NCBI RefSeq assembly: GCF_013778325.1
Contig: NZ_JACEIB010000005.1
Span: 1-64,000, forward strand
From: Sphingomonas chungangi
Lineage (GTDB): Bacteria; Pseudomonadota; Alphaproteobacteria; Sphingomonadales; Sphingomonadaceae
Direction: 5' to 3'
Length of the DNA: 64,000 nt
The position numbers and the translations under genes are program-made. Positions within the stretch are counted from its first letter, which is position 1. Each line of letters starts with the position of its first letter. This document shows, one piece after another, positions 55,123 to 62,503 of this stretch. Under the pieces are notes generated by a model, which was given only the letters and a program-made list of their open reading frames with translations, made no database searches and had not been told where the DNA came from.

Positions 55123-56025
55123 TTACCAGAAGAAGTCCGGTATCTCGTCCACCACCGTGCCGCTGTAGATATCCACCAGCAACGCGTCGTTATAGTAGCG
55201 CACCCAGCGATAGCTGCCATAGGCAGGCGGCAGGCGGTAGTAGTCCGGATCGTCGATCCAGTAATCCTGCGCGAAGAAGATCGGGTCGATCCGGACACCG
55301 ATCCCCCAGCGGCGATAGCCGCCGTGATAGCCCCAGGGGGTGCGGTACGGGCCTACGCGGAACGTATCGCGGTGGGAATCGCGCCAGCCGCGCCAGTCGT
55401 AGCGGCGATCGCTGCGCCAGTTGTTGTTCCAGCCGCCACGGCCGCGATCCCAGCCACCGGGGCGGCCGCCACCATTCTGCCAGTCCGGCCGGCCATCACG
55501 GTTGCGATCCCAGTTGCCGTCGGGGCGGCCGTCATGGTTCCGGTCCCAATTTCCATCGGGGCGCCCGTCGTGATTCTGGTCCCATCCGCCCGGACGGTCG
55601 CCGGGGCGGTTGCTCCAGTCCTGGCGCTGCGCGGTGCCGCGATCGTTGCGCCACACCTGCACGCCATTGTCCGGCCGGCCGTAGACGCGATGGCCGCCAT
55701 CCGGCGCGCCGCCCTGCGGCTGGAAGCCGGGATTGCCCTGCGGAGGCCGACCATGATCCCCGCCGAAGCTGCCTTGCGGCGTCGGCGGACGCTGGAAATC
55801 GGGCCGCTGTGCCGGCTGCGGCGACGGAGCGTGAACCTGCGGCGCGCCGCCGCCCTGAGGACCGCCGCCGCGATTGCCGCCATCACCGCGCGATTCGTGA
55901 CCGCCGTGGTCTCCTCCGCGATCACCGCCGCCGCCATGGTGCCAGCCGCTGTCCGGCCTGTCCTGCGCCATGGCCGGCACGGCGGCAACCGATGCCAGAA
56001 GCAGCGCACCTATCATCAGTCGCAT
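55123..56025 (-). CDS. RcnB-like protein with Gly/Asp-rich tandem repeats
   Basis: 300 aa. Signal peptide ~1-20 (MIGALLLASVAAVPAMAQ). A long Gly/Pro/Arg/Asp-rich region contains about three tandem copies of a 12-residue unit (NHDGRPDGNWDR, near residues 160-195). The RcnB-type end is IGVRIDPIFFAQDYWIDDPD, then DALLVDIYSGTVVDEIPDFFW. A long low-complexity linker is unusual for RcnB. The start ATG at 56025 follows AGAGGGA; a longer in-frame start exists but lacks support. A terminator follows. Confidence 0.83.
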   Translation of the reverse strand: MRLMIGALLLASVAAVPAMAQDRPDSGWHHGGGGDRGGDHGGHESRGDGGNRGGGPQGGGAPQVHAPSPQPAQRPDFQRPPTPQGSFGGDHGRPPQGNPGFQPQGGAPDGGHRVYGRPDNGVQVWRNDRGTAQRQDWSNRPGDRPGGWDQNHDGRPDGNWDRNHDGRPDGNWDRNRDGRPDWQNGGGRPGGWDRGRGGWNNNWRSDRRYDWRGWRDSHRDTFRVGPYRTPWGYHGGYRRWGIGVRIDPIFFAQDYWIDDPDYYRLPPAYGSYRWVRYYNDALLVDIYSGTVVDEIPDFFW

Positions 56026-56137
56026 CCTGCTATCCCTCTCGTTCGTCGACGGCGCCCAATACGCCTCATGATCGCCTTTGTGCCAGATCGCGGCTGACAA
56101 GCCGCTGAATTAGTCTGTCAGCAACGCGACAGCTTAC

Positions 56138-56677
56138 TCAGGGCTTGCCGGTGAGCGCGGGAACGGCGCGCGCCGCATCGGCCGGATCGATGCCCGGCGG
56201 TGGCGCCGCCAGGATCGTTTCCTCTCCGCGCGCCGCCCGCGCTGCGCGCTGGATCGCGCGGATCAGACGCGGCTGCACGCCACAGCGGCAGAGGTTGGTA
56301 ATGGCCGCCCCGATCTCGGCGTCGCTCGGCGAGGGATTGGCGGAGAGGAGAGCTGCCGCCGCCATCACGATGCCCGGCGTGCAGAAGCCGCACTGGATCG
56401 CGCCTTCCGCCACCATCGCCTGCTGAACAGGATGCCCGCGATCGCGTGACAACGCCTCGATGGTGGTAACGAAGGTGCCTTCCGCATGCGCGGTCGGCAG
56501 CAGGCAGGAGCGCACCGCCTTTCCGTCGACATGCACGGTGCAGGCCCCGCATTCGCCGGTGCCGCAACCATATTTGGTACCGGTGAGGTTGGAGACGTCG
56601 CGCAACGCGAAGAGCAGCGGCGTATCAGGCGCCAGTCGATAGCGCACCGGCTGCCCGTTGACGGTAAGGTCGGTCAA
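56138..56677 (-). CDS. 2Fe-2S subunit of a molybdenum hydroxylase (IorA/XdhC-type small subunit), orphan
   Basis: 179 aa. Two iron-sulfur domains: the plant-type cluster GCGTGECGACTVHVDGKAVR (~38-57, with CysX4-CysX2-Cys) and the second domain QCGFCTPGIVMAAAALLSAN (~95) with NLCRCG (~129). This is the small subunit of isoquinoline 1-oxidoreductase/aldehyde dehydrogenase-type enzymes. The large molybdopterin subunit is missing nearby. It overlaps the slipin gene by 4 nt, so it is probably expressed with it. Confidence 0.88.
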   Translation of the reverse strand: MTDLTVNGQPVRYRLAPDTPLLFALRDVSNLTGTKYGCGTGECGACTVHVDGKAVRSCLLPTAHAEGTFVTTIEALSRDRGHPVQQAMVAEGAIQCGFCTPGIVMAAAALLSANPSPSDAEIGAAITNLCRCGVQPRLIRAIQRAARAARGEETILAAPPPGIDPADAARAVPALTGKP

Positions 56678-57438
56678 TCCCTGCGAACCGCGAGCGCCTT
56701 GGCGGCTTCGAGCAGTTCGACGGGTAGCATCGCGATGACCGTCGAATTATGCTCGGCCCCGATCTCGGACAGCGTCTGCAGCCGCCGCAGCTCCAGCGCG
56801 CCGGCGCTCGATCCGATCATCGCCGCCGCCTCGGCCAGCTTGGCGGCGGCTTCGTTCTCGCCTTCCGCCTTGATGATGCGCGCGCGCTTCTCGCGGATCG
56901 CCTCGGCCTCGCGGGCGATGGCGCGCTGCATATTCTCGGGGATATCGAGATCCTTCAGCTCGACGGCATCGACCGCGACGCCCCATTGCTCGACCGCCTT
57001 GGCGAGCATCCCCATCAGCCGCTCGTTGATGACGACGCGGTCCTTGAGCAACTGGTCGAGATCGGCCTGGCCGATCGTATCGCGCAAGCCGGTCTCGGCC
57101 GCCTGCAGAACGGCGCGCTGCCACGCCTCCACCACGGTGATGACCCGCGTCGGGTTGGTCGCACGGAACCATAGCACCGCGTTGACCCGCACCGCCACGC
57201 CGTCCCGCGTGACCGTCTCCTGCGTGTCGAGCGCCAGCGTGATGGTGCGCATGTCCACCTTCACCGCGCGATCGACCACGGGGATCAGCCAGTACCAGCC
57301 GGGGCCCTTGGGTTCCTTGACGCGGCCCAGGCGGAAGACGACGGCGCGCTCATATTCCTGGTTGATGCCGAAGCTCTTGAGTGCGGCGACGAGGAGGAGA
57401 AAGAGCGGCACGACCAGCACGCTCAGGGTGGGCATCAT
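56674..57438 (-). CDS. SPFH-domain slipin (stomatin-like) protein
   Basis: 254 aa. One N-terminal membrane helix (~5-22, LSVLVVPLFLLLVAALKS), then the SPFH domain with QEYERAVVFRLGRVKEPKGP and ALDTQETVTRDGVAVRVNAV, and a helical tail ENMQRAIAREAEAIREKRARIIKAEGE-like coiled coil. Stomatin-type proteins organise membrane domains and can regulate proteases (NfeD is the common partner, not seen here). It overlaps the 2Fe-2S gene by 4 nt. Confidence 0.9.
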   Translation of the reverse strand: MMPTLSVLVVPLFLLLVAALKSFGINQEYERAVVFRLGRVKEPKGPGWYWLIPVVDRAVKVDMRTITLALDTQETVTRDGVAVRVNAVLWFRATNPTRVITVVEAWQRAVLQAAETGLRDTIGQADLDQLLKDRVVINERLMGMLAKAVEQWGVAVDAVELKDLDIPENMQRAIAREAEAIREKRARIIKAEGENEAAAKLAEAAAMIGSSAGALELRRLQTLSEIGAEHNSTVIAMLPVELLEAAKALAVRRD

Positions 57439-57527
57439 GACGGGCGCCTCTCGATCATGCCGGCTCGGGCCGGCAATGCGAGTCTAGGCGCGATCCCGAT
57501 CGGTTGGAAGTGGATGCCCGGACGCAG

Positions 57528-57566
57528 AAAGGCCCGGCCTGCGCTCTTCGGCGCGGACCGGGCCTT
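57528..57566 (-). terminator. Terminator after the cold-shock gene
   Basis: On the minus strand AAGGCCCGG (57558-57566) pairs with CCGGGCCTT (57529-57537), followed by a short T-run (TTTC). It lies about 24 nt after the stop of the gene that ends at 57590. Confidence 0.7.
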
Positions 57567-57589
57567 CGGCATCCCCCTCCGGGAAAGGA

Positions 57590-58366
57590 TCAGTCGTGAA
57601 CGACGCTCAGGTTCACCGCCGCATACTTGCCGCGACGATCGACCTCGAGCTCGAACTCGAGCCGGTCGCCCTCGTTGAGCGAGGTCATGCCGGCGCGCTC
57701 CACAGCCGAGATGTGCACGAACGCATCCGGCTGGCCGTCGTCGCGCTGGATGAAGCCAAAGCCCTTCATCGGGTTGAAGAACTTCACGGTGCCCGACGCC
57801 TTCTCGCCGGTGAGCTGGCGGGCAGGGGCGCGGGGCGCCTCGGTGACCGGCAGCGCTTCGCCCTCGATCTTCAGATCGCTGGCCGAAACCTTGCCGCCGC
57901 GATCGACGAGCGTGAAGGCCAGCGTCTGGCCCTCGGCCAGGCCGGCGAGGCCCGCCTGCTCAACGGCCGAGATGTGTACAAACACGTCCTCGCCGCCATC
58001 ATCACGGACGATGAAGCCGAAACCCTTCTGGCCGTTGAAGAACTTCACGGTGCCCTTGGCTTCGCCGATCACCTGGGCGGGCATGCCGCCGCCGCGCGGG
58101 CCGCCGAAGCCGCCGCCGCCGCCGCGGAAACCGCCGCCGCCGCCGCCGCCGCCGAAGCCGCCACGACCACCGCCGCCGCCGCCGAAGCGATCGCCGCCGC
58201 CACCGAAGCGGTCACCACCGCCGAAGCCGCCGCCACCGCCGAAGCGGTCGCCACCACCAAAGCCGCCGCCGCCATAGCTGCTGCCGCCACCGAAATCGTC
58301 GCCGCCGAAGCCGTCGCGCTTGTCCCTGCCGCCGCGCTGCCCGCGCCGCCCACGATCAAAACTCAT
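57590..58366 (-). CDS. Glycine-rich double cold-shock domain protein
   Basis: 258 aa. The first ~95 residues are almost all Gly with Arg/Phe/Asp (FGGGDRFGGGG repeats), an RGG-like region that may bind RNA or self-associate. Two cold-shock domains follow: GTVKFFNGQKGFGFIVRDDG (~105) and GTVKFFNPMKGFGFIQRDDG (~192), each with RNP1 (KGFGFI) and RNP2 (VFVHI or AFVHI). Tandem CSDs are common in alphaproteobacteria; the long Gly-rich lead is less usual. The start ATG at 58366 has a weak ribosome site. Confidence 0.9.
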   Translation of the reverse strand: MSFDRGRRGQRGGRDKRDGFGGDDFGGGSSYGGGGFGGGDRFGGGGGFGGGDRFGGGGDRFGGGGGGRGGFGGGGGGGGFRGGGGGFGGPRGGGMPAQVIGEAKGTVKFFNGQKGFGFIVRDDGGEDVFVHISAVEQAGLAGLAEGQTLAFTLVDRGGKVSASDLKIEGEALPVTEAPRAPARQLTGEKASGTVKFFNPMKGFGFIQRDDGQPDAFVHISAVERAGMTSLNEGDRLEFELEVDRRGKYAAVNLSVVHD

Positions 58367-58607
58367 GCTGGAATAATCTTTCCCGGGTCGCCCAATATCT
58401 CGTTGGAGAACCTGCGCCGGGCGAGCGCATGATCCTCCGGGCGCGAAAGTAGACGCGCGCTTATTGCGAGTCATAACGGATTATCCACAGGCCTGCGAGC
58501 CATTTCATCGTGGGTTCAGGCCGGTGCGCCGCCGAGTGGCATGTTTGCAACGCTCCAACATGGAAATGCTTGGCGAGACGCCCCGACTCGGGCAGCTAGG
58601 GCTGGTC

Positions 58608-59378
58608 ATGCAGTCGATCCTCTCGCTCCTCGCCGATCCCGGCGCCTGGGCCGCCCTCGCCACACTCGTCGTGATGGAGGTCGTGCTGGGTGTCGACAAT
58701 CTCGTCTTCGTCTCGATTCTCTCGAATCGCCTGCCACCCGACCAGCAGACGCGCGCAAGGCGAATCGGCATCGGACTGGCGCTGATTCTGCGCCTCGCCT
58801 TGCTCGCCACGATCAGCTGGCTGGTCGGGCTGACCAGGCCGGTGATTGATCTCGGCCTGCACGGCCCGCTGGTCGACGGCCATCCCGCCTTCGAAACCGC
58901 TTTCTCGCTGCGTGACCTGATCCTGCTCGGCGGTGGCCTGTTCCTGATCTGGAAGGCGACCAAGGAAATCCACCACACCATGTCCACCGACGGGGAGGGC
59001 CATGGCGAGGCCAGCGCCAAGAGCGGCCTCTCCTTCGGCTCGGCGATCGCGCAGATCATTGCGCTCGACATCGTCTTCTCGATCGATTCGATCCTCACCG
59101 CCGTCGGCATGACCAGCGAGCTGCCGATCATGGTCGTGGCCGTGGTGATCGCAGTCGGGCTGATGATGGTCGCCGCCGATCCGCTGGCGCGCTTCATATC
59201 GAAAAATCCCACGGTCGTGATGCTGGCGCTGGGCTTCCTGCTGATGATCGGCGCGGTGTTGATCGCCGATGCCTTCGGGGTGCATATCCCCAAGGGCTAT
59301 ATCTACGCCGCGATGGCCTTTTCGGGTGGGGTCGAGGCGCTCAACATGGCGGCGCGCAAGCGCAAGACGAAGCGCTGA
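58608..59378 (+). CDS. TerC family membrane protein
   Basis: 256 aa with seven to eight transmembrane helices. The acidic intramembrane motifs [20 protein letters not shown] (~20) and [20 protein letters not shown] (~143) are the TerC signature, linked to Mn2+ export or metal stress. I prefer the ATG at 58608 (AGGG 6 nt upstream) to 58560. A divergent cold-shock gene lies 240 nt upstream; nothing else is recognised in that gap. Confidence 0.9.
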   Translation: MQSILSLLADPGAWAALATLVVMEVVLGVDNLVFVSILSNRLPPDQQTRARRIGIGLALILRLALLATISWLVGLTRPVIDLGLHGPLVDGHPAFETAFSLRDLILLGGGLFLIWKATKEIHHTMSTDGEGHGEASAKSGLSFGSAIAQIIALDIVFSIDSILTAVGMTSELPIMVVAVVIAVGLMMVAADPLARFISKNPTVVMLALGFLLMIGAVLIADAFGVHIPKGYIYAAMAFSGGVEALNMAARKRKTKR

Positions 59379-59388
59379 CCCGCACATT

Positions 59389-59471
59389 CCGTTCGTCCTG
59401 AGCGAAGTCGAAGGACGGGCCGCAAACGACATCGCTGAAGCCCGCACTTCGACTTCGCTCATTGCGAACGG
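59389..59471. repeat. Palindromic element (family 2, copy 2)
   Basis: The arm CCGTTCGTCCTGAGCGAAGT (from 59389) pairs with the arm ending CGAACGG (59447-59471), with three mismatches over 25 bp. It shares CCGTTCG..CTGAGC and GTCGAAG with the element at 21952. It fills the gap between terC and the RNase D gene. Confidence 0.8.
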
Positions 59472-59526
59472 GGTTTTGGGCGGCTGGGCCATTGAGCGCG
59501 GCCTTGCAACGGCCTATGCGCGGGCC

Positions 59527-60147
59527 ATGACCGTGCATTTTCATGAAGAAGACCTGCCCGCCGACGTTTTCGCGCCAGGCGCGAGTGTGGCCGTCGATAC
59601 CGAGACGATGGGGCTGATCACGCCGCGCGATCGCCTGTGCGTCGTGCAGATTTCGGACGGGAGCGGCGACGAGCATCTCGTCCGCTTCGCGCCCGGCAGC
59701 GACTATGCAGCGCCAAACCTGCGCACCGTGCTGGCCGATCCGGACCGGCTCAAGCTCTATCATTTCGCACGCTTCGATCTCGCGGCGATCCGCTATTACC
59801 TGAACACAGTGGCGGCGCCGGTCTATTGCACCAAGATCGCCAGCCGGCTGATCCGCACCTACACCGATCGCCATGGCCTGAAGGAGCTGGTGCGCGAGCT
59901 GCTCGGGCAGGAAGTCTCCAAGGTACAGCAATCGTCCGACTGGGGCGCTCCGGACCTGTCCGACGCACAAAAGGACTACGCCGCTTCCGATGTCCGCTTC
60001 CTCCACCAGATGAAGGAAAAGCTGGACGAGCGGCTGATCCGCGAAGGCCGGATGCATCTGGCGCAGGCCTGCTTCGATTTTCTCCCCGCGCGCGCGGAGT
60101 TGGACCTCGCCGGCTGGCCCGAGATCGATATCTTCGCCCATGCGTGA
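59527..60147 (+). CDS. rnd: Ribonuclease D-type 3'-5' exonuclease
   Basis: 206 aa, catalytic domain only (no HRDC domain, unlike E. coli RNase D of 375 aa). DEDDy residues lie in SVAVDTETMGLITPRDRLCV (~21), YHFARFDLAAIRYYLN (~77) and YAASDVRFLHQMKEKL (~153). It trims the 3' ends of structured RNAs. It is the first gene of rnd-lptC-lptA-lptB-rpoN; a palindrome lies between it and lptC. Confidence 0.88.
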   Translation: MTVHFHEEDLPADVFAPGASVAVDTETMGLITPRDRLCVVQISDGSGDEHLVRFAPGSDYAAPNLRTVLADPDRLKLYHFARFDLAAIRYYLNTVAAPVYCTKIASRLIRTYTDRHGLKELVRELLGQEVSKVQQSSDWGAPDLSDAQKDYAASDVRFLHQMKEKLDERLIREGRMHLAQACFDFLPARAELDLAGWPEIDIFAHA

Positions 60148-60155
60148 TTTGATTC

Positions 60156-60249
60156 CCGCACCGGCCCGCTCCCCCACCCGGCCTCCCATTCAGGATACGC
60201 TGTGGAAGGCCGGGTGGGGGAGCGGGCCGGTGCGGCTTTCCTTCGGAAA
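60156..60249. repeat. Palindromic element (family 1, copy B)
   Basis: The arms CCGCACCGGCCCGCTCCCCC (60156-60188) and the matching 60203-60235 pair over 33 bp with one mismatch; the centre has AGGATACGCTG. A short hairpin TTTCC / GGAAA (60237-60249) follows. It lies between the rnd stop and the lptC start. Paired changes relative to copy C are listed with that copy. Confidence 0.85.
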
Positions 60250-60254
60250 CAAGA

Positions 60255-60926
60255 ATGCCTGATCCGGTCGCCGGCCCCCTGTCCGACGTCGCGCGCGCCG
60301 AGCGGCGCAAGCGGCGGACATGGGCGATGCCGGGATCGAGCCACGACCGGATCATCGCGGTGGCGCGGTTGACGCTGCCCGCCTCGGTGCTGATTCTCGT
60401 GCTGGCGCTGGGCTTTGCGCCGCTCACCTCGGGCCGCGACATCTCGTTCGTACTCTCCAAGGACCGCGTCGCCGTCGCCAAGGAGCGAATGCGGGTTTCG
60501 CAGGCCCGCTATCGCGGCGAGGACGACAAGGGCCAGCCCTTCTCGCTCACCGCCACGTCGGCGGTGCAGCAGACTTCGGCCGATCCGGTCGTGAAGCTCG
60601 ACACGCTGGCGGCAAACATCGCGCTGCAGGGCGGCCCGGCGACGCTGACCGCGCCCAAGGGCACCTACAACATGAACAACCAGAAGGTCGGGCTGGACGG
60701 GCCGGTCGCCTTCCGCAGCGCCGATGGCTACCAGCTCGACACGCACGACGTCGATCTCGACATGCAGACCCGCAAGCTAGCCAGCCGCAACCCGGTGACC
60801 GGCAAGATGCCGCTCGGCAATTTCAGCGCCGACCGGATGGATGCCGATCTCGATGGCAAGGTCGTGGTGCTGAACGGCCATGCCCGCTTGCATATCACCC
60901 AGCAAAAAGCCACATCGCCGAAATGA
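60255..60926 (+). CDS. lptC: LPS export protein LptC
   Basis: 223 aa. One membrane helix (~36-58, ARLTLPASVLILVLALGFAP) anchors the periplasmic LptC domain. Typical parts are DRIIAVARLTLP (~31) and TLTAPKGTYNMNNQKVGLDG (~128). LptC links the LptBFG ABC transporter to LptA and carries LPS to the bridge. Its TGA overlaps the lptA ATG by 4 nt (ATGA). Confidence 0.9.
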   Translation: MPDPVAGPLSDVARAERRKRRTWAMPGSSHDRIIAVARLTLPASVLILVLALGFAPLTSGRDISFVLSKDRVAVAKERMRVSQARYRGEDDKGQPFSLTATSAVQQTSADPVVKLDTLAANIALQGGPATLTAPKGTYNMNNQKVGLDGPVAFRSADGYQLDTHDVDLDMQTRKLASRNPVTGKMPLGNFSADRMDADLDGKVVVLNGHARLHITQQKATSPK

Positions 60927-61519
60927 CCCTTCGTCACGCAGCGCCGTTTCTCGCTCTCCTGATCGCCGGCGCCGCGACGGCGCAGCAGGCCAAGGCGCCG
61001 GCCAGGCATGACAGCAATGCGCCGGTCGATTTCGACGCGGATCATATGGAGGTCCACGATCTCGAGCATCGCGCCTTCCTGACCGGCAATGTCCGCGCCG
61101 TGCAGCAGGACATGACGCTGACCGCAGACCGAGTGACCGCCAACTATACCGGCAGCATGGCGAACAGCGGGCCGAGCGGCGGCGGCAGCCCGCAGGTCCA
61201 TCGCATGGACGCAACCGGCCACGTCGTCGTCACCCGGCCGACCGAGGTGGCGCATGGCGATTACGGCATCTACGATCTCGACAAGCGGCTGGTGACCTTG
61301 ATCGGCAAGGTAACGCTCGATCGCACCGGCCCCAATGCCAGCACGGTGCGCGGCGGGCGCCTGGTGATCAACCTCAACACCAACCAGGCCACCATGGATG
61401 GCGGCGCGGTCGGCGGCAATGGATCGACCGGCAAGGGCGGGCGCGTCTCGGGTCGCTTCACCGTGCCCCAGAAGAACGACAATTCGGCCACGCCCGCGGC
61501 GAAACCGGCCGGCAAATAA
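60923..61519 (+). CDS. lptA: LPS export protein LptA
   Basis: 198 aa. Signal peptide ~1-20 (PFLALLIAGAATAQQ). Then the OstA/LptA core VDFDADHMEVHDLEHRAFLT (~36) and RVTANYTGSMANSGPSGGG. LptA forms the periplasmic bridge for LPS. A Gly/Asn-rich insert near residue 80 (NSGPSGGGSPQVHRMDATGH) is common in sphingomonads. lptB follows 74 nt later. Confidence 0.9.
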   Translation: MTLRHAAPFLALLIAGAATAQQAKAPARHDSNAPVDFDADHMEVHDLEHRAFLTGNVRAVQQDMTLTADRVTANYTGSMANSGPSGGGSPQVHRMDATGHVVVTRPTEVAHGDYGIYDLDKRLVTLIGKVTLDRTGPNASTVRGGRLVINLNTNQATMDGGAVGGNGSTGKGGRVSGRFTVPQKNDNSATPAAKPAGK

Positions 61520-61593
61520 GCCGGCCCACCCCGTCGGGGCTTGATCGCTATGCACGAAGCCTGCCACATGCCGCCGGCATTCATAAGGCGCCC

Positions 61594-62367
61594 ATGAACG
61601 ACACGATCCTCTCCCCCCGCGAAAGCTCCCCGACGCCGCCGGCGACGCGGGCGCTGTCGATCGTCTCGATCGCCAAAGCCTATGATTCACGCCCCGTGCT
61701 GCAGGATGTCAGCATGGAGGTGGCGCGCGGCGAAGTGGTCGGCCTGCTCGGCCCCAACGGCGCCGGCAAGACGACCTGCTTCTATTCGGTGATGGGCTTG
61801 GTGAAGCCCGACGCCGGGCGCATCCTGCTCGACGGCGAGGACATCACCGCGCTGCCGATGTACCGCCGCGCGATCCTGGGCCTCGGCTATCTGCCGCAGG
61901 AAACCTCGATCTTCCGCGGCCTCACGGTCGCGCAGAACATCTCCTCGGTGCTGGAGCTGTCCGAATCCGATCCCGCGCGCCGGGCGGAGCGGCTCGATAC
62001 GCTGCTGGCCGAATTCCACATCGAGCATCTGCGCGACGCCAAGGCCACCGCGCTGTCGGGCGGCGAGCGGCGGCGCTGCGAGATCGCCCGCGCGCTGGCC
62101 GGCGATCCCTCGATCATGCTGCTCGACGAACCCTTCGCCGGCATCGACCCGATCTCGATCGGCGACATCCGCGAACTGGTGCGCGATCTGAAGCGCCGCG
62201 ACATCGGCGTGCTGATCACCGACCACAATGTCCGCGAGACGCTCGACATCGTCGATCGCGCCTGCATCATCTACGATGGCAAGGTGCTGTTCCAGGGCTC
62301 GCCGGCAGCGCTGGTCGCCAACCCCGACGTGCGCCGTCTCTATCTCGGCGAGGGCTTCGAGCTCTGA
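61594..62367 (+). CDS. lptB: LPS export ABC transporter ATP-binding protein LptB
   Basis: 257 aa. Walker A GLLGPNGAGKTTCFYSVMGL (~50), signature LSGGERRRCEIARALAGDPS (~151), Walker B IMLLDEPFAGIDPISIGD and the switch TDHNVRET (~208) are intact. It powers LPS extraction with LptFG. The N-terminal ~20 residues are an extension. A small hairpin (62373-62391) and palindrome copy C follow before rpoN. Confidence 0.95.
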   Translation: MNDTILSPRESSPTPPATRALSIVSIAKAYDSRPVLQDVSMEVARGEVVGLLGPNGAGKTTCFYSVMGLVKPDAGRILLDGEDITALPMYRRAILGLGYLPQETSIFRGLTVAQNISSVLELSESDPARRAERLDTLLAEFHIEHLRDAKATALSGGERRRCEIARALAGDPSIMLLDEPFAGIDPISIGDIRELVRDLKRRDIGVLITDHNVRETLDIVDRACIIYDGKVLFQGSPAALVANPDVRRLYLGEGFEL

Positions 62368-62372
62368 TGTGT

Positions 62373-62391
62373 GGTCCGGCTACGCCGGACC
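62373..62391 (+). terminator. Hairpin just after lptB
   Basis: GGTCCGGC (62373-62380) pairs with GCCGGACC (62384-62391), three-base loop. It begins 6 nt after the lptB stop. It leads into the large palindrome and has no T-run; it may contribute to termination or mRNA end stability. Confidence 0.45.
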
Positions 62392-62393
62392 GG

Positions 62394-62498
62394 GCTGCAC
62401 CGGCCCGCTCCCCCACCCAGCCTCCCGACAGAATGATACTGGATCGGGAGGCTGGGTGGGGGAGCGGGCCGGTGCAGCGTATCCGCGCTAGCGGATAC
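62394..62498. repeat. Palindromic element (family 1, copy C)
   Basis: The arms 62394-62428 and 62444-62478 form a perfect 35-bp stem with a 15-nt loop. Relative to copy B, a C-G pair near the outer end has become T-A and a G-C pair in the inner part has become A-T, both with the partner base changed to keep pairing. A second hairpin GTATCCGC / GCGGATAC (62479-62498) follows and ends 5 nt before the rpoN ATG. Confidence 0.9.
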
Positions 62499-62503
62499 AG
62501 ATC

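Noticed and set aside
58069-58320. Short DNA repeats resembling an array
   Set aside because: They encode the glycine-rich lead of the cold-shock protein; there are no spacers, so it is not a CRISPR array.
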